Notes under the pieces: model-generated | Seen by the model: only the letters and a program-made list of their open reading frames with translations | Databases searched by the model: none | Told to the model about the DNA's origin: nothing | Part shown: in pieces, positions 33,038-44,580 of the stretch | Layout: each line of letters begins with the position of its first letter | How positions within the stretch are numbered: position 1 is the stretch's first letter | From: Rhizopus sp. PT2906 | Lineage: Eukaryota; Mucoromycota; Mucoromycetes; Mucorales; Rhizopodaceae | Reading direction: 5' to 3' | DNA: 64,000 bases | NCBI GenBank assembly: GCA_025529335.1 | Contig: JAMYHX010000026.1 | Span: 62,001-126,000, forward strand | Translations under genes and position numbers: made by a program

Positions 33038-34336
33038 CTATAATATATATATATGCGTGTGTATGTAAAGTAAGAAAGAAAAAAAAAAAAGCCTAATCAT
33101 GATATCATGGACTTTTTTTTTATCTGAGCAAATTTGATGATTGCCCCCCGCACATAGTGCTGCACTTAAAATGCAATGAGAGACGGGCTAGAATAAGCTA
33201 AGCCTAAAGTTGATTCTCGGTCATTATCGCTGTAAATCTACACGTCTTTCTTTTTTTTATTTTTATTTTTTTGCTCTTTTGTATCTCGTTAATTGAGGTA
33301 GATTTATTAAGAGAGAGTGCATATGCATAGATTTGGAAAAAAGAGAGAGAGCAGGCATCTGTTTGATTGTTGGCGTCTCATAGTTGAATTCATAGTGTCT
33401 TTCATGATCGACATTCTATATCTAAATCATTTTCACTGTATGTCATCCAAGTTGAGTTAAATTATTTAGCCGTAGACAGAGGTTTTAGTCATTGTTTCAC
33501 AAACATGCATAGACGACTTTTTACAGCATGTTGCCAATGCTAATTATGAATGGCAGCGGTAGGGATATATAATGAAGGATATGTTTCCAAATGAAAAGAG
33601 CATGAATTTCAGTTTGTTTCAAGGCCATGAATTATGCTCAAAAAGATCAAGCTTATATAGAGATGGGGTAATTAAAGAAGAATGAGAGAATGATGACTGT
33701 CAATACAAAAGAACATTAAAATCAGTTGTACAAAAACCATTGTTATGAACAAGAGGTTAGCTATGAGACGCATCCTTATGCTGTGGGTAATAGGAAGATT
33801 GTAGATTCAAACCGCTGCCGTGCAACAATAAACAAGAGGACTCACAAGCCCAACAGAAGAACAATTCATCAGATGATCATTGAATAATAATAATAGTTGT
33901 TTATATCACATAGTTTAGCTTACTAATGAGATTGTACAAATAGCATCTTGATGAGTTACACGCAGCGTCTCCACAATATTCAGTAATACAAAGTTTTAGA
34001 CATGTGATAAAAAAACCTGTGTATTTAGCTACTATAATACCTAAACAAACGAGGGAATTGGAATTTATCTGGTTATTGCTATGGTGTCTTTAAAGACCAA
34101 TACTATATATTAAGGCTGCACCTTGGCACAGAGCGCATTAAAGGATTCAGTACTTGGCAACTTTATCCTCGTTTATTATATGTTTAATAGTTTTATTCAC
34201 AAAGTGATCGCTTCGATCTAATTCGTTCTTTACTTGTACAAAGATCATGTAGCAGATCCATTACAGTAAAAATGGTAAATGTTGTCACTTTTGAAATAAG
34301 TTTCACTTTGTAAAAAAAAAAAAAAAAAAAAAAAAA
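33038..34336. other. intergenic, ending in a long A-run
   Basis: About 1.3 kb without gene support. It starts with the glycerol kinase promoter (A-run near 33080, TA-rich near 33045). A run of 25 A residues at 34312-34336 lies directly against the end of MITE-like copy B. Confidence 0.6.
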
Positions 34337-34665
34337 GGTGAACACTACGCGCACGAGGAAATCCACAATAAGGCTAGTGTTACAAGCGCTTCCTTGGGGC
34401 ATTACCAAAGTGTCTACCTAACCTAAGGCTGTCCTGTGGGATATATTTTAATATAAAAAACCTATATGCCACAATTACACGTGTTCTTGCATCTTTGTTG
34501 ATAGTCAATTTCTTATCCTACATCAAGAAACATGGAAAGATGCTTGTTCCTGAATAAGTTTAACGTAATGCTACACATTCAAAAGGTTTATCGACGACAT
34601 CACAAGCAGTGTCTGTAGTATTGACCTTTTCGTGGGTTTCCTCGTGTGCGTAGTGTATGTCGTAT
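34337..34665 (-). mobile_element. short inverted-repeat (MITE-like) element, copy B
   Basis: It begins GGTGAACACTACGCGCACG and ends with the inverted partner CGTGTGCGTAGTGTATG. The two ends pair over about 45 bases with a few mismatches (ACTACGCGCACGAGGAAATC against ACTACGCACACGAGGAAACC). Inside, the minus strand matches copy C base for base over long stretches, for example GTTTCTTGATGTAGGATAAG near 34515-34535. About 330 bases long with no open frame, so non-autonomous. The left end abuts a 25-base A-run. Confidence 0.65.
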
Positions 34666-35053
34666 TTGACCATATCTAATACTAACCTTTACGTATGAGA
34701 TTACGTTTGGCTTAGTTACATGAATTTTAATTAGCACTTCGACCTCTTTTAAAATAACCTGATTTCTTTTTGCTATGGGTTCTTTCTTTCACTTCTAATG
34801 AAAGGATAAACCAGAGACTTATCACTTCTTTGCGTTTATTCTACACATTACACATGTACTAACAACAACCATAATCAATACCTCACCGTGGTTGTTGAGG
34901 TTCAGAAAAAAGTGAACCACTCATTCATCGCTCGAGTAATTTGATATTGCTTGAACGTCTTCGACGAAACAAAATCACTGCCTGTGCTGGTTGTAATTTC
35001 CGTTGAAGGACTCCCCAGCAAACAATTCCCGCGATGCCTCCTTCAATATGTCT
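34666..35053. other. intergenic
   Basis: About 390 bases between copy B and the broken gene at 35054. No feature seen. Confidence 0.5.
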
Positions 35054-35670
35054 GAAAACGACCTATTTTTACCCACTCGTGCCAATCATGGGCAAAACAG
35101 GCTCAGTCTTATACCACAGGTCTATTGCCAAGCAGACTGATGTGAGTCCAATGGATCCAATGATTGCCTTTTGCTACTTCTTTATGCTGCAAGAGAGGAG
35201 AATCCTGGCTCTTGAAAAGTACGACGACCCCACAATTCAAGCTATTTACAAAAAAGCCTTGGAATTGTTGTCTGTCCAAAAAGATGAGACAATAAGTTTA
35301 ACTTTGCAAGCGCAATCATTCTGTGATGCTGTGGCTAGCCAGTTCACAAAATCCTCAAGTGTAGTCAAGATTAATCGGAGACATCAAAGAAGCGACTTCG
35401 ACAGTATGCGGAAGATGGGGTACAATTTGCTCAGCAATTAAAGCGCCAACACCTATCAACAGAATCTGAAAGCGTCACGTCAATAGCAAGTGACAACATT
35501 GATAAACCAACTGCTGATTTACTTTTTGTTAACAACATGCGAGATCAGTTATCTGGTAGATTCAAATGGACGAAATGCTACGATCAAGGCAAGCGGGAGG
35601 GACGATTCACAAGATACTGTAATCATATCACTTTGCAAGATGCATTTTATGAGCACGCTTTATAGCTCCA
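35054..35670 (+). pseudogene. broken gene of an unnamed multi-copy family
   Basis: An ATG at 35054 gives MSENDLFLPTRANHGQNRLS, then the text moves to another frame: DPMIAFCYFFMLQERRILAL, EKYDDPTIQAIYKKALELLS, DETISLTLQAQSFCDAVASQ. It moves again near 35395 to RRLRQYAEDGVQFAQQLKRQ and DLLFVNNMRDQLSGRFKWTK up to a stop near 35667. One of the shifts could be a small intron (CACAG followed by GTCTATTG near 35117), but the second has no clear splice sites, so a frameshifted gene is likelier. The parts look like the N-terminal region of a repeated hypothetical family I associate with Mucorales. Function unknown. An intact gene with unseen introns cannot be ruled out. Confidence 0.5.
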
Positions 35671-36901
35671 TTGTCACTAACGGTCAACGCTTCTTTTTTT
35701 TTCCTCACTATGCCATATTCTCATACCTATCCTATATCCCCTCCAAAAAATAAATAAAAACTACTACCTCATCTCTGGGGGAACATTGAATGTGTGCAAT
35801 TCTCTCTTCTTTCCTCACCAAAATATGCTGTCGCCATTTATGAAACCCAAGATCGCGTAATTGCTAGTGATGCAGACGGGAGAGCGATATTGATATGGAT
35901 AAATACTATACGACTTCCTGATATGGATACCCTCCAAGTGTTTGCCAAAATAAAAGTGACTTCAAATGGAGTGTTTTTAACTGTTCTTTTGCTAATTCTC
36001 TGTTTGATTCGGTAGGAATCATGTCTAGGACAAGACTAGCCGCTTAGCCTTTAGTTAGCATGGTTAAATCTAAGCGTATATTTTAGCTATTATTTATTGA
36101 AACGATAAAAATAGGGAACTACTAGGGACACGCAAAATTTTAAGCTCAAGCAGTGCGCTGAATACAAGTGTGAAAGTAGTGAGGCAGCCACACCTGACAA
36201 TTGTATATCTTTCTTGTAACACTAAATAAAACTCATATTTGTTACACTTCTTTCCGATTAAAGTAAGACTCCTACAATGCTGTTACACTATTGTGTGTCC
36301 CGCCCAAAAAGGAAATAAATTTGCGTGTCCCTAGCAATTCCCCAAACTGTAACTTGCCTATTCTCAAAATAAAAGAAAATGCAACATAAAAAATGGTAAA
36401 ATCTCACAAAGAGCGCTAAATTAGCGTGTCCTCCTTAAGATAAACTTTTCTTTATCAGTCATTTGTAGTCGTTATCTTTTAATACTAACTATATGACATT
36501 AAGCAGAATAGCAGAGCTATTTAGAGTTGAACGGCAGGTCTAAAACGGAATGGTTATGCACTGTAGAATCTATAATGAAAATGAATCCGCACACACACTT
36601 GCCGAAGTTGAATAATAAATTTACCGAGAGTGTCCTGTTTTTGATACCAATCAAAAAAAAATGCACTTCTTTTTCTATATAATGCCTTTAGAGATAGTTA
36701 TTGCTCGTCTTGGAGGTAAAACTACTGATTAGTGTACCCTTACTTTTTGCAGGCAAGGCAACATCTTCGTTTCTCACTTCGGCAGCCACTCGATTTAGAA
36801 AAGCGACACTAAATTCTAAACTCACGATAGTAAAATATAAATACATTTTTTTGGCTTTTCTTTTCTTTTTTCTTTTTTTCACACAGTTTTATTTTCAAAG
36901 G
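35671..36901. other. intergenic, possible remains of the broken gene
   Basis: An open frame at 35794-36015 has little recognisable content and may be the tail of the preceding broken gene. Beyond 36060 nothing is supported. A T/C-rich stretch at 36845-36880 is probably the leader of the lipase gene. Confidence 0.5.
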
Positions 36902-38039
36902 ATGAGCCAAGTCACTGTCATTGAAGAGTGGATCCGCCATAAAGATGGAAACGAGATTTATACAAAGACATGGAAGGCTACTACGCCTAATCCTATTGCT
37001 ACTTTGGTGTAAATAAATATTTGTTTCTGCTTACGTGAAATTTAATCGTGATAACACTCAGGATGATTCATGGATTTGGTGAACATGTTGGTAGACATGA
37101 CAGAGTGCTTGCTTCTTTTGCTAGTAACGGCATTGAATGTTATGGTTATGATCAACGAGGATGGGGAGAGACCGGTAAGAAATCCGGACAGTTTGGTAAC
37201 AACCAGGGGTAAATTAAATAGAGTGGTTACTACGGCGAGAGAATATACTCAACATTGTCCTGTAGCTATGATACACTATTGCAAGACATAGATGATGCTG
37301 TCTTCAAGACGAAACGTGATAATCTTCCACTCTTTTTAATGGGACACAGTATGGTAAGCCCTTTCTCCGTGTGATCATTTTCATTTACTCACCCACAAAA
37401 AAAAAGGGTGGTGGTCTCATCCTTAATTACCTTTCAAGAGGTGATAAATACCAAGGAGTTAAACTAGTGACAGGCGCCATTGCAGCATCTCCTCTTATCG
37501 AATTATCTATGCCTATATCTGCTCTCAAGTATTACGGTCTTCGTATGGTTTCCAATCTGCTTCCTCACTTTGTGATCAAAGCCGACCTTGATGCTAGCGG
37601 CATGTCTCATGATCAAGATGAAGTAAAAAAGTTTAAAGAAGATCCTTTAGTGCATGACTATGCTACCTTGTCTACTTGTAAGACAATGTTGTAGGTTGGT
37701 TACGATCTAATTGTGCATTTATATAGTGAAGAGCATGATTGATGCAGGATCAGATGTTTTAAAGACAAGAGCAAAATTAATCAATTGTCCTATTTTATAT
37801 TCCCATGGTGATGAAGATAGCATTAACTCACATATAGCATGTGTCAAGGCCTATGAATTAACCGCCAGCAAGGATAAAGAAATGAAGTCTTGGAAGTCTC
37901 TTTATCATGAACGTAAGTTTAAATTCGGCTATTGTGACTTACACTGATAAAAATGATCATAGTACATAATGAATCTTTGCCTCACAGAGACCAAGTGATC
38001 AAGTACTACATTGAATGGATTACAAGTAGATGCAATTGA
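36902..38039 (+). CDS. monoacylglycerol lipase (serine hydrolase)
   Basis: Six exons: 36902-37008, 37062-37208, 37266-37353, 37407-37677, 37727-37912 and 37963-38039, giving 291 residues. Alpha/beta hydrolase of the MGL/Yju3 type: VMIHGFGEHVGRHDRV (HG oxyanion loop), ECYGYDQRGWGETG, nucleophile elbow GHSMGGG, Asp in YSHGDEDSINS and a C-terminal His in HELHNE, which gives the Ser-Asp-His triad. The enzyme splits monoacylglycerols into free fatty acid and glycerol on lipid droplets or membranes. The splice between exons 3 and 4 falls inside GHSM|GGG, after the nucleophile. Length fits yeast Yju3 (about 310). UBC6 starts 186 bases downstream on the same strand. Confidence 0.92.
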
Positions 38040-38225
38040 TTTAAATAAAGAAAAAAAAGAGAGATAATGTCATTGCTTTTGTGTTTAATAGAAAGAAGGT
38101 TACCCAATCATTTATCACTCGATATCAAGAAGCACGTGACTTCTTACTTCATCATCTCCTCATTTTTATTAGTGATTTTTCCTTTTTCCTTTTTCCTTTT
38201 TTTTTTTTTTTTCCCTTTACATAAA

Positions 38226-39082
38226 ATGGCAACAAAAAGTGCATACAAACGCTTAACAAAAGAATACCTGGCAATTCAGAAAAAGTACAAAAAATATAGC
38301 TTTTGTTAGTTTTTACTAAAAACTACCTTTAGTCCCCCACCATTTATCACAGCAAAGCCATTAGAGAACAACATCCTGGAATGGTAAGATAGAAAGCAGT
38401 ATAGATGAAAGGGAAACCTAATAGTATTATTCAAAGGCATTATGTTATCCGAGGCCCACCTGATTCACCTTATGCAGGAGGAGAATATTATGGTAGATTA
38501 AACTTTCCTGCTGAATACCCATTCAAACCACCTTCTATTCGTATGACTACACCTTCTGGACGTTTCCAACCTGACACAAGACTCTGTCTAACGATGAGTG
38601 ATTTTCATCCTAGCTTATGGAACCCTAGTTGGTCTGTGGCTACTATATTGAATGGATTACTAAGTTTTATGGTTGGCGATGAAGCAACAACAGGCAGTAT
38701 AAAGACAAGCACAGCAGAAAAGAGAATATATGCTGCTAGATCCCATTTATGGAACCTGAACCATTACAAGTTTAGAGGTAAATTAACATGATTGAAAAGG
38801 GGAAAAGAGAACATATGAGCTCATTCTATATTTGCAGAAGTATTTCCAGAACTATGTACAGTAGATTTAAATAATTCATCAACGACAGATAATACCTTAA
38901 TTAAACGTATAAAAGAACCCGCCTCAATACAAACAAATAATATCGAACAACAACAACAACAACAACAACAACATAATCTAACCCATACAGCTGTGAGTCA
39001 GGGAAAACGCTGGATATTTGTACTAGTGGTATTCCTTTATTTAATTCTTTCAAAGATCATTGCAAGGTCAACCAGTGCTTAA
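38226..39082 (+). CDS. UBC6: ER-anchored ubiquitin-conjugating enzyme E2 (UBE2J type)
   Basis: Exons 38226-38284, 38333-38383, 38437-38777 and 38838-39082, giving 231 residues. N-terminal MATKSAYKRLTKEYLAIQK, then WHYVIRGPPDSPYAGGEYYG, YPFKPPSIRMTTPSGRFQP and the active-site Cys in TRLCLTMSDFHP, followed by WNPSWSVATILNGLLSFM and TTGSI. This is the Ubc6/UBE2J signature (no HPN before the Cys). The tail has a poly-Gln run encoded by CAA repeats and ends in a single hydrophobic anchor WIFVLVVFLYLILSKII. It should sit in the ER membrane facing the cytosol and serve ER-associated degradation. Its stop codon (39080-39082) directly touches the stop codon of the convergent zinc-finger gene. Confidence 0.95.
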
Positions 39083-40132
39083 TCAACTCTTGTGTGTCTT
39101 TAAATGTCGAGTTACTTGGTCAGACCTTGAAAATGCCTTTTCACATAATTTTACAGTACATTTAAAAGGTCGTTCTCCTGTATGAACTCTCATCTATCAA
39201 ATATATATTTACAATATATATCAATAAAGGAGTTAATGCAACCTTTCTTTTTTTTTTTTCCTTACATGTTTGGTTAGATTACTGCTTTCAATAAACCGTC
39301 TATTACAATTCTGATATTTACAAGCAAACGGTTTCTCTCCTGTATGAACTCTTTTATGAATGGTTAATGAAGCAGATACGGTAAACTGCTTATTGCAATC
39401 TTGACATCGATATGGCTTTTCGCCTGTATGAGTGCGCATATGTTGCATCATCACATTTGACTCTGAAAATCGTTTCTGGCAGACTTGGCACTGATAGGGT
39501 TTGGCTCCCGTGTGTGTTTGGATGTGCCGCATGATCTTTTGGCGTTGCGTGAAGACCTTGCCTTGTCTGTCACATGACACCCAATAGCACTGATACTCAC
39601 TTTTGCCTGAGCCCACATGATCCTCAGAGACATGGTTCGTCAGTGTGCTGAAGCCCTCGAATCGTTTGTTACAGTTGATCCATCGACAAGCAAGCCATAG
39701 ACCCATCAAGTGTTGACTGGTGAGATGTTTTAGTAGGTCTTCTACTGTCTCTGAGCAAGATTCCCAATAGCATTTCAACTGTTTTTTACGATTCTTATTG
39801 ACATGATCTTTAAATAAATGAGGAGCCAAGTCTTCAGGCTGAGTGAAGCTTTGTAAGCAACTAGACCATTTACATTGTACTGGTTCTGTTGATATATGTT
39901 GTTGTTGTTGTTGTTGTTCTGTTGGTATTGTCCTGCAACATTGGTTACAGCAGTCTTGTACAGCAGCTACAGCTATGGGTGTAGTAGTTGTAGGAAGTGA
40001 TGGTAGTGGAAGAGGATGTTGGTGAACATTGCCAGATTGACTTGGATTAATAAGTGAAGATAATTTAGAAGGATCAGTTAGGAAATAAAAGAGTCGACTA
40101 TGGTGGTGATGCTGTTGCTGTTCATTGCTCAT
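39083..40132 (-). CDS. Zap1-like zinc-responsive C2H2 transcription factor
   Basis: Exons (minus) 39266-40132 and 39083-39193, giving 325 residues. The N-terminal third is Gln/His/Pro/Thr-rich with CAA-type repeats. Eight C2H2 fingers follow. The first three (CKWSSC, CYWESC, CRWINC) have C-x4-C with a tryptophan, as in the zinc-sensing fingers of Zap1. The last five carry RQKIMRHIQTHTG, CQVCQKRFSE, CNKQFTVSASLTIHKRVHTG, CNRRFIESSNLTKH and CEKAFSRSDQVTRH. ESSNLTKH in this order is close to the Zap1 DNA-binding domain. Role: probable regulator of zinc uptake genes; by pattern only. The second exon holds the last finger. An upstream in-frame ATG would add nine residues. Confidence 0.87.
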
Positions 40133-41842
40133 TATGAAATAAAGAAAAAAATAAGGCAAGTGACTGGTGTCGCCCCCCCTTTTTTTTATGCTCCATTTGA
40201 ATACAAGCTTTATTTTCTAAACATAAACATTGACATTGTTCTGTTTTTATATTTAACAAACTCAATTAGTCAAATTGACTCCGAACACTCTGGCTGTCAT
40301 AGACACGATTGACAATGGTAACGCTGGTGAGAATGTAGTGATTTCCCCGACCAGATTTTGACAATGATTTTTAAATATCATCTCTTTCTACATTTCACCA
40401 AAAAAAAAAAAAAAATATGCGTGCCCTTGATATGTTTTCAAAAAGCTAAACATTACCTTAGAAACAGAAATTTGTGCGTAGTATCCAACGCGTTTTGATA
40501 AGTCATTATAATACTTTATGAGAACAATGTTCACATGACAACCTTAAAAATCCATCCTATAAACAATTACGCAGCTGTAATGTTGAATATAACAATATCA
40601 GGTGTACTTATTTTAAATACACTACGAAACAGTAGCTCACGTTAATCTTAGTGCCTCAATCAAGAAGAGCAAGTGATATGCTTGACAAAACTAGTCTTCC
40701 TGAGCCTGTGTTCTGGCATCACTAGCCAAAAATTTACAACAGAGGCAAGACATTTTTGAGCTTGCTCTTGGACAATATATCATTTAGTTGCAGTCAATTA
40801 AACGATTGGATAGGTAAAGGCTGCTCTTGAGGGGGGGTTGACAAAGAAGAAAAAGAACATTCAATATCGTCAAAGAGGAATGAAGAGGTAAGAAAAGAAT
40901 TAAATACTAACTGGGGTTCTGTTTAATTATAATCGTTTAGATTTCGCTTGGAACGATATCTCAAATATCAAAGAGCTCCGGAAACAAGTGCGAGTGACAG
41001 TTCAAAAGGGTCATAACAAAGATCTGCTGTGGAGAAGTCACTCAACTTACACGTACAAAAGCTAAAAAGACCAAGTATCTTTATGGGCATGTATCTGTAA
41101 GTTTCAGGTACAAAAATAGATGCCTATCAAACCAACAGTATACGCCAAGATAAGTAAAAACGATGTATATGTGGTCTGGTTTCTTTTTCTAACAAAAAGA
41201 CATGATAGAATATATAAAACTATGTCGGTAAACGGCATTTGTATGGTAATCATTGATTACGCTGACCTTCGCACAAGTCCAGATGAAATACGAGATTGCT
41301 TCAGGTAAGTATTAAAAGTTACATGTTATCATAAAGTTAATTAATAATCATGGACATAGCATAAGCATAAACAGCCGAAGGACAATGGCCACAAGACTTC
41401 ATGTATCTCTTGCCTTTAAACGAATATTGGATGACTATAAATATCATTGGGCTAAGCCCAAGGTTTTTTTTTAAAATATCTGATAACGCTTTTATCTATG
41501 TTCCTAAAGAAAAGAAATGCTTGGCATGTATGTTTCTTTTACCGAATTGGGCTGAATGTCATTTATTTTTTAGAAAACAATCGATTCTTTGTGAATAGCC
41601 ATGATTCTTTTGTAAATCATCAGCAAAAGTGAAGTCGTCGGTCTGTCATTTTTCTTTCTTGGGACAAAATGACGAATAAAGTTTTTTTATTTTCTTTTTT
41701 AAGCAGTGATATGCAATCTTCCATTTTTGGAAACACAAAAAGTTGGTCAATGCACCGAGTTATTTTTAGACAAAAATATACAACATATTTATTGAATGAA
41801 TACTAATAATACACATGAAGAAATAGAAATAGAAACAAGCAT
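40133..41842. other. intergenic with possible broken or non-coding transcript
   Basis: Mostly AT-rich without a supported gene. Between about 40880 and 41600 there are coding-like scraps: an exon-intron-exon arrangement with a TACTAAC branch-type sequence at 40900-40970, an open stretch at 41120-41308 and another at 41401-41598. None shows a known domain, and they do not join into one frame. This could be a decayed gene or a spliced non-coding RNA. Confidence 0.35.
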
Positions 41843-42349
41843 TTAACTGTAGTTGCCTGGGACAATAGTTTCACAACCAGCAGTTGAGATACCTAAGCGA
41901 CAGTCAGATTGACTCTTGCAACAACGGATACAGAACTGATTAGCATCAGGTTCAATCAAGTTGACAAAGTACTTGTAGCCATTACAAGTAACGCCACTGA
42001 TATCCTTGTTATCGTATTGTCCTCCACCATCAGAGCTCTTCAAGTTGTATTTGGTACGATCAATGCGACCAGTGACTTGAACATAGTTGGAGGTACTAAG
42101 GTAATGAGCGGATTGAATGAATCCAGCAGGGAATTGCTGACCACCAAGGTTAGATGAAGTACACATGGGAATACCATCGTTTTCGGTGCCTCCGACATCA
42201 TCTCCTGCATGAGGAGGAACAAAGGAACAGAATTCAGTACCAGAGCGAAGTTGAATGGAATAACCGCGTTTGTTGAGAGGCAAAGCTTGGAGAGAGACTA
42301 CAGCAAGAGCCAAGAGAGTAAAGAGGATGTACATGACAGAAGATTGCAT
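41843..42349 (-). CDS. secreted cysteine-rich protein
   Basis: Single exon, 168 residues. Signal peptide MQSSVMYILFTLLALAVVSL, followed by QALPLNKR, a Kex2-type dibasic site that may release the mature protein starting GYSIQLRSGTEFCSFVPPH. The mature part has eight or so Cys residues, including FCIRCCKSQSDCRLG, and the segment SDGGGQYDNKDISGVTCNGY. I recall similar small secreted proteins, often beginning RGY and ending in PGNYS or similar, in many filamentous fungi, including basidiomycetes and Mucorales; their function is not settled. A TATA box lies about 55 bases upstream of the ATG. The gene is intronless, like the other secreted-protein gene here. Confidence 0.82.
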   Translation of the reverse strand: MQSSVMYILFTLLALAVVSLQALPLNKRGYSIQLRSGTEFCSFVPPHAGDDVGGTENDGIPMCTSSNLGGQQFPAGFIQSAHYLSTSNYVQVTGRIDRTKYNLKSSDGGGQYDNKDISGVTCNGYKYFVNLIEPDANQFCIRCCKSQSDCRLGISTAGCETIVPGNYS

Positions 42350-42400
42350 TTTTTAATTGTTTGAATGATGAAAAAAAAGAGAGAGAGAAAGAATGAGTTC

Positions 42401-42407
42401 TTTTATA
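42401..42407 (-). promoter_or_regulatory. TATA box of the secreted-protein gene
   Basis: TATAAAA on the minus strand, 52-58 bases upstream of the ATG at 42349, followed by an AG-rich leader. It mirrors the promoter of the other secreted-protein gene at 5795-6214. Confidence 0.55.
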
Positions 42408-42692
42408 TCTACCTTCATCGCTTAGGACAATCCCTTTTACGTCAAGTGCATGTTTAATAATAGAACAAATGCTTTCAGCCCTTTACTGAAAAGTAAACAA
42501 TAACAAACAAAGAAAGCCCTGTCATTTTTTACTTTTTTTGGGGTTGATTGATGACAAAAGAATGACCCTAAGCCCTATTTTGTTGAACACTGAAACAAAG
42601 GTGGCTCTGTTTATAGTAAAATATACAAAAAAGTTTAAAATAAAAAAATATTTTACAAAAAAAGTAAAAAAGACTAAAAAAATAACAATATT

Positions 42693-44245
42693 TTAAATGT
42701 CAACGCACCAAAGTTCTAGTTTCTCAAGGTCATAGCCTTTTGTATTCGAATGTCTGCAGACTTGTCTTGCAATCTGTAAATCATCATCATCTATCAACAA
42801 CACCTGTTCATCTTCTTCATCCTTGTATTTCAACAGAATCGAACTAGGTGCATTAAATTTTTCTTGAATTCTCAATTTGAGTTCCTCAAAACTGATGGTA
42901 TTAGAGACCAATAGGATTCGTGTGTCCTTGTAGTGAACCTTGATCTTTAATTTTCCGGCCGTACTATTTGAGGAAGTTGAAGCTGAGGGCTGATGCAGCA
43001 GGTTCTCTTGTGGAGACCATCTTTGTTGTTGTTTTTTGTGCCATTCTGTCTCCTGTTCCAACGACATAGTATTGATCGAACCATAGACTTCTTCAAGCTC
43101 CTTATCAAAATCGCCATAGCCTTCGTCTTCTTCTTTGGATGAACACTGAAAGGCTAATTTAGATGAAGTCTTGGGCGAGGAAGAATACCTGTCCTCAGTC
43201 GAGGATTCAAAGCCACTGTCTGCGCCACGGGTATACCTACTGCTTGTTGAAGATGCGGTCGAATCGTCTGATTGATAGATGCCTGAGTCATTCTTTCGTG
43301 GAAAGAAACGGTTGAAAGAAGAAGTTGGAGATGCATATGATGATGATGAGAGTGGCTTTGAAAATGAGTATTTGTAAGATGGCCTTTGGTCAAGAAGGAT
43401 CGAATGGTTTTTGGGAATAGGCTTCTTTAGGCCGAGCTGATCAACAGCTGCAAACATGCCTCCATTTAATTGTCGTAATCGACTCTCTGTTGGTCTGAAC
43501 AGAACAGAGGGTGGAAGAGAAAAGACAGAGTAACCCTTGCCTCTTTCTCGTACTGCCTGTTTAATGACATTATGTTCTGGTATCTGAATTCCCTTTTGAG
43601 CGTAATACAGATCAGTTAATCCAGCATCAATTTTTCCTAAATACAGTTTGCATATGCCTCGGTTGAAAAGTGCCTCACATGCATATAATTTAAATGACAG
43701 ACCGAGTTGATGATAATTGATGATACTGTTTCCTCTTAAACGCTATAAGAGGGAGATAATGTCAGTTCAATGTATATATATATACATCATCTTTCCTACC
43801 TCGTAGGTCTGATCGAAACTTGCTTCAGCTGCTTCCATCTTGTTTTGAATAAAATACGAGACTCCTCTTTGAAAATAAGCGACTGCTAAATATGGATCAA
43901 GTTCAATTGCTTTTGTAAAGGATGCTATCTATTTCTTTTGAATAAATCAATATGCAACATTTTGGATTTAATCTCTTACTGCTCGATCATGTTCATCTGC
44001 TATAGCGAATATAAGTCCAATATTGAAGTGTATTTTGGAATTATCTGCTATATTCTAAACGATGTATAAATAAGAGAGACATATATCAGACTGTTGCTTA
44101 CAATAAACATTTTGATGGATGTTTCGTATTCTCCATTGTCAAAGGCAACACATGCTGACTGCCATTGTTCAGTTTCAAACTGTTTAAATAGTTATTAGTA
44201 TACATTTTTTTGTTGATTTGATATTATTTCTACCCTGAATGACAT
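42693..44245 (-). CDS. NoxR/p67phox-like NADPH oxidase regulator
   Basis: Five exons on the minus strand: 44234-44245 (only 12 bases, MSFR), 44102-44179, 43980-44054, 43800-43928 and 42693-43742, giving 447 residues. TPR repeats fill residues 5-150: ACVAFDNGEYETSIKMF, KIHFNIGLIFAIADEHDRAI, YLAVAYFQRGVSYFIQNKME and RGNSIINYHQLGLSFKLYAC. A Ser-rich linker follows, then a C-terminal PB1 domain (KLKIKVHYKDTRILLVSN, then LLKYKDEEDEQVLLIDDDDL with the acidic OPCA stretch). This is the order of fungal NoxR and animal p67phox. It would bind Rac through the TPRs and a scaffold through PB1 to switch on a superoxide-making NADPH oxidase. No SH3 domain is seen, as in fungal forms. Confidence 0.9.
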
Positions 44246-44580
44246 GCTTTTTTATTCTCCCTTCAAACAAGTAGAAAATAAAAGAAAAACAAAAAGACCA
44301 ATAGAGTTTTTGAAAACAGACAAAGAGAAAAAATATAAAAAAAGGAGTCAAGAAAAGAAAGGGGGAAGTGTCAAAGGAATGTTTATTAAAAGGGGAGAAC
44401 AGATTATAAAAATAGTATTAATATTATATAAAGGACCTCAAAGGAGAAATAATAGAGGAAAAGAAGAAGGGAGGGAAGGTGGAAAGGAGGAAATGGTAGT
44501 AAAATGGTGAAATGGTGACACTACATTTAATAAATTTTAATTGTGTCGGGGTACTAAAATAATAGGTTGTATACTTCTTT
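44246..44580. other. intergenic, purine-rich
   Basis: Between NoxR and the PX-kinase gene. Strongly A/G-rich on the plus strand (pyrimidine-rich on the minus strand, the expected leader side of NoxR). An open frame here is low-complexity. Confidence 0.55.

Noticed and set aside
33755..33835. Possible tRNA B-box (GGTTTGAATCT on the minus strand)
   Set aside because: The flanking bases do not form a five-pair T stem, and no acceptor or anticodon arm could be folded.
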